64,000 nucleotides of DNA, taken from positions 124,001 through 188,000 of the forward strand of contig CAVBJJ010000001.1 of the NCBI GenBank assembly GCA_963595735.1, read 5' to 3'. Shown piece after piece: positions 62,118 through 64,000 of the stretch (the stretch's first letter is position 1; the number at the start of each line of letters is the position of its first letter). This DNA comes from CALWOS01 sp963595735. GTDB lineage: Bacteria; Bacillota; Clostridia; Oscillospirales; Oscillospiraceae. The notes beneath the pieces were generated by a model. It ran no database searches and was not told where the DNA came from. It was given only the letters and a program-made list of their open reading frames with translations. The translations under genes were made by a program, and so were the position numbers.

Positions 62118-63590
62118 ATGAAAATCCTGCCTGAACTGTCCCAGATCCAAGAGATCGCGGCCACGGGAAAATACGATGTGCTGCCGGTCAGCTGCGAGAT
62201 CCTCTCGGACTTTATCACGCCCATCGAGGCCGTCCGGGTGCTCAAACAGGTCTCCCGGCATTGCTATCTGCTGGAGTCCGCCGCCGCGGACGAAAAATGG
62301 GGGCGCTACACTTTCCTGGGCTTTGACCCGAAAATGGAGATCACCTGCGTGGGCGGCGAGATGAACGGGGTGCTGGACGCGGGCAAGATGCGCTATGTCA
62401 CCGGCGACCCCTCCGAATACCTGCGCCAGGTGCTTTCCCAGTACAAAAGCCCCCGCTTTGATTATCTGCCCGCCTTTACCGGCGGTCTGGTGGGCTATTT
62501 TTCCTATGACTATCTGGGCTACAGCGAGCCCTCCGTCCGCACGGAGGCCGAGGACACGGAGAACTTCAAGGATCTGGATCTGATGCTGTTTGACAAGGTG
62601 ATCGCCTTTGACAACATCCGCCAGAAGATCATCCTGATGGTGAATATGTCCCTAAGCGACCCGGAAACGGAGTATCACAAGGCCGTGGTGGAGCTGGAAA
62701 ACCTCATCCGCCTGCTGCGCACCGGCGAGAAAAAGCAGGAGCCGAAGGCTCGGCTTACCGGACCGGTCACGCCGCTGTTCGACCGGGAGCGCTTTTGCGC
62801 CATGGTGGAGCAGGCGCAGCACCACATCCGGGAGGGAGACATCTTCCAGATCGTGCTGTCCAACCGGCTCAGTGCCCCCTTTACCGGCAGCCTGCTGGAC
62901 ACCTACCGGGTGCTGCGCACCATTAACCCCTCGCCCTATATGTTCTATTTCTCCGGCACGGATGTGGAGGTAGCCGGCGCTTCACCGGAAACGCTGGTAA
63001 AGCTGAAAAACGGCGTGCTGCACACCTTCCCCCTGGCGGGTACCCGTCCCCGGGGGAAGACGGAGGCCGAGGACAAGGCGCTGGAGGCCGACCTGCTGGC
63101 CGATGAAAAGGAGCTGGCCGAGCACAATATGCTGGTAGACCTGGGGCGCAACGACCTGGGGCGCGTCAGCCGCTTCGGCACAGTGGAGGTGGAAAAGCTC
63201 CACTCCATCGAGCGCTTTTCCCATGTGATGCACATCGGCTCCACCGTGCGCGGTCAGCTCCGGGAGGACAAGGACGCTCTGGACGCCATCGCCGCGGTGC
63301 TGCCCGCCGGTACTCTTTCCGGCGCGCCCAAGATCCGCGCCTGCCAGCTGATCGGCCAGCTGGAGAACAACAAGCGCGGCATTTACGGCGGCGCCATCGG
63401 CTATCTGGCCTTTAACGGCGATATGGACACCTGCATCGCCATTCGCATTGCCTATAAGAAAAACGGCAAGGTCTTTGTGCGCAGCGGCGCGGGCATCGTG
63501 GCCGACTCTGTGCCGGAAAAGGAATTCGAGGAGTGCCTGAACAAGGCCGCTGCCGTGATCCGCTCGCTGGAGCAGGCAGAGGAGATTTAG
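62118..63590 (+). CDS. trpE: Anthranilate synthase component I
   Basis: A 490-residue chorismate-utilising enzyme with GGAGGT before the ATG at 62118. The tryptophan feedback site LLES is at residue 51 in CYLLESAAADEK. The catalytic core shows DIFQIVLSNRLSAPF, SPETLVKL, AGTRPRGKTE, and the C-terminal FVRSGAGIVADSVPEKE. With TrpG it makes anthranilate from chorismate and glutamine. It is controlled by the T-box leader and probably by feedback inhibition. TrpG begins 45 bases downstream. Confidence 0.96.
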   Translation: MKILPELSQIQEIAATGKYDVLPVSCEILSDFITPIEAVRVLKQVSRHCYLLESAAADEKWGRYTFLGFDPKMEITCVGGEMNGVLDAGKMRYVTGDPSEYLRQVLSQYKSPRFDYLPAFTGGLVGYFSYDYLGYSEPSVRTEAEDTENFKDLDLMLFDKVIAFDNIRQKIILMVNMSLSDPETEYHKAVVELENLIRLLRTGEKKQEPKARLTGPVTPLFDRERFCAMVEQAQHHIREGDIFQIVLSNRLSAPFTGSLLDTYRVLRTINPSPYMFYFSGTDVEVAGASPETLVKLKNGVLHTFPLAGTRPRGKTEAEDKALEADLLADEKELAEHNMLVDLGRNDLGRVSRFGTVEVEKLHSIERFSHVMHIGSTVRGQLREDKDALDAIAAVLPAGTLSGAPKIRACQLIGQLENNKRGIYGGAIGYLAFNGDMDTCIAIRIAYKKNGKVFVRSGAGIVADSVPEKEFEECLNKAAAVIRSLEQAEEI

Positions 63591-63635
63591 CCCCCACACA
63601 CAGGAGAGGCAAGCGTTTTTCAGGAGGAAAGCACG

Positions 63636-64000
63636 ATGATTTTATTGATCGACAACTACGACAGTTTTTCCTATAATCTTTTTCAGCTGGTGGGCGCGAT
63701 CCAGCCGGACATCCGGGTGGTGCGCAACGACGCCATGACCGTGGAGGAAATTCGGGCGCTGGCGCCCAGCCACATCATTCTCTCCCCCGGTCCGGGACGG
63801 CCGGAGGACGCCGGGGTGACCATGGAGGTCGCCGCCACTGTCTGCCGGGAGATCCCCACCCTGGGCGTCTGCCTGGGGCATCAGGCCATCTGCGCGGCCT
63901 ATGGCGCAAGGGTGACCTATGCCAAGCACTTGATGCACGGCAAGCAGTCTCAAGTGCGCTTTGACCCCGATTGCCCGCTGTTCGCCGGCTGCCCGGAGGT
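63636..64000 (+). CDS. trpG: Anthranilate synthase glutamine amidotransferase component, partial
   Basis: The first 121 residues of a class I glutamine amidotransferase: MILLIDNYDSFSYNLFQLVG, ILSPGPGRPEDAG, and LGVCLGHQAI with the catalytic Cys. CAGGAGG precedes the ATG at 63636. The gene runs off the right edge. It could serve TrpE, and in some bacteria also aminodeoxychorismate synthase as PabA; its place after trpE favours TrpG. Confidence 0.93.
   Translation, partial: MILLIDNYDSFSYNLFQLVGAIQPDIRVVRNDAMTVEEIRALAPSHIILSPGPGRPEDAGVTMEVAATVCREIPTLGVCLGHQAICAAYGARVTYAKHLMHGKQSQVRFDPDCPLFAGCPE

Overview
The window reads as one contiguous chromosomal stretch of a spore-forming, Gram-positive-type Clostridia, most like the Oscillospiraceae (Oscillibacter/Lawsonibacter-like). 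The lineage evidence is a GC-rich genome with HrcA/CIRCE heat-shock control, a T-box leader on the tryptophan operon, DivIVA and SepF, the spore protease Gpr, ParAB with parS sites, and a 'type 3' prolyl-tRNA synthetase. No rRNA, tRNA, CRISPR array, prophage or insertion sequence was recognised. Genus is not resolvable by eye.

Left part (1-13.8 kb): cell-surface region. A large GLUG-repeat secreted protein runs off the left edge. A PurN-like protein that has lost its catalytic residues lies beside csaB, whose family pyruvylates the wall polysaccharide bound by SLH domains. Then come a family-4 glycosyltransferase, hflX and yigZ, and a 1578-residue leucine-rich-repeat protein ending in three SLH repeats. 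That gene has a clear promoter with a perfect palindrome between its -35 and -10 boxes and diverges from a small HTH regulator.

14-21.4 kb: hrcA-grpE-dnaK-dnaJ followed by groES-groEL, with a degenerate CIRCE before hrcA and a perfect one before groES. 21.4-29.5 kb: a broken regulator remnant, a second SLH protein, a solitary serine recombinase, a HAAS-like membrane protein with a long acidic linker, proS, small unknown genes, and two copies of a MITE-like repeat.

29.5-40.5 kb: mscL, asnS, rpsT, gpr, three parS-like sites with parA-parB, serS, and the dgt-dnaG-rpoD operon. 40.8-50.1 kb: RNA modification and mismatch repair (miaB, mutS, a CPBP protease, mutL, inverted degV, miaA, hfq). 50.1-58.7 kb: an HlyD-like protein, yggS, sepF, divIVA, ileS, an lspA with a 300-residue extra tail, and rluD: division, translation and lipoprotein processing.

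58.7-64 kb: an 874-residue fusion of iron alcohol dehydrogenase (N-terminal) and aldehyde dehydrogenase (C-terminal), the reverse of AdhE order, then a T-box leader, trpE and the start of trpG. A 60-base structured repeat occurs in two copies (between sepF and divIVA, and upstream of the fusion gene), with a compensatory base-pair change between them.

The most unusual items are the reversed dehydrogenase fusion, the tailed LspA, the catalytically dead PurN paralogue, the covarying repeat and the palindrome-controlled SLH adhesin. No complete, clearly new multi-gene system was found.
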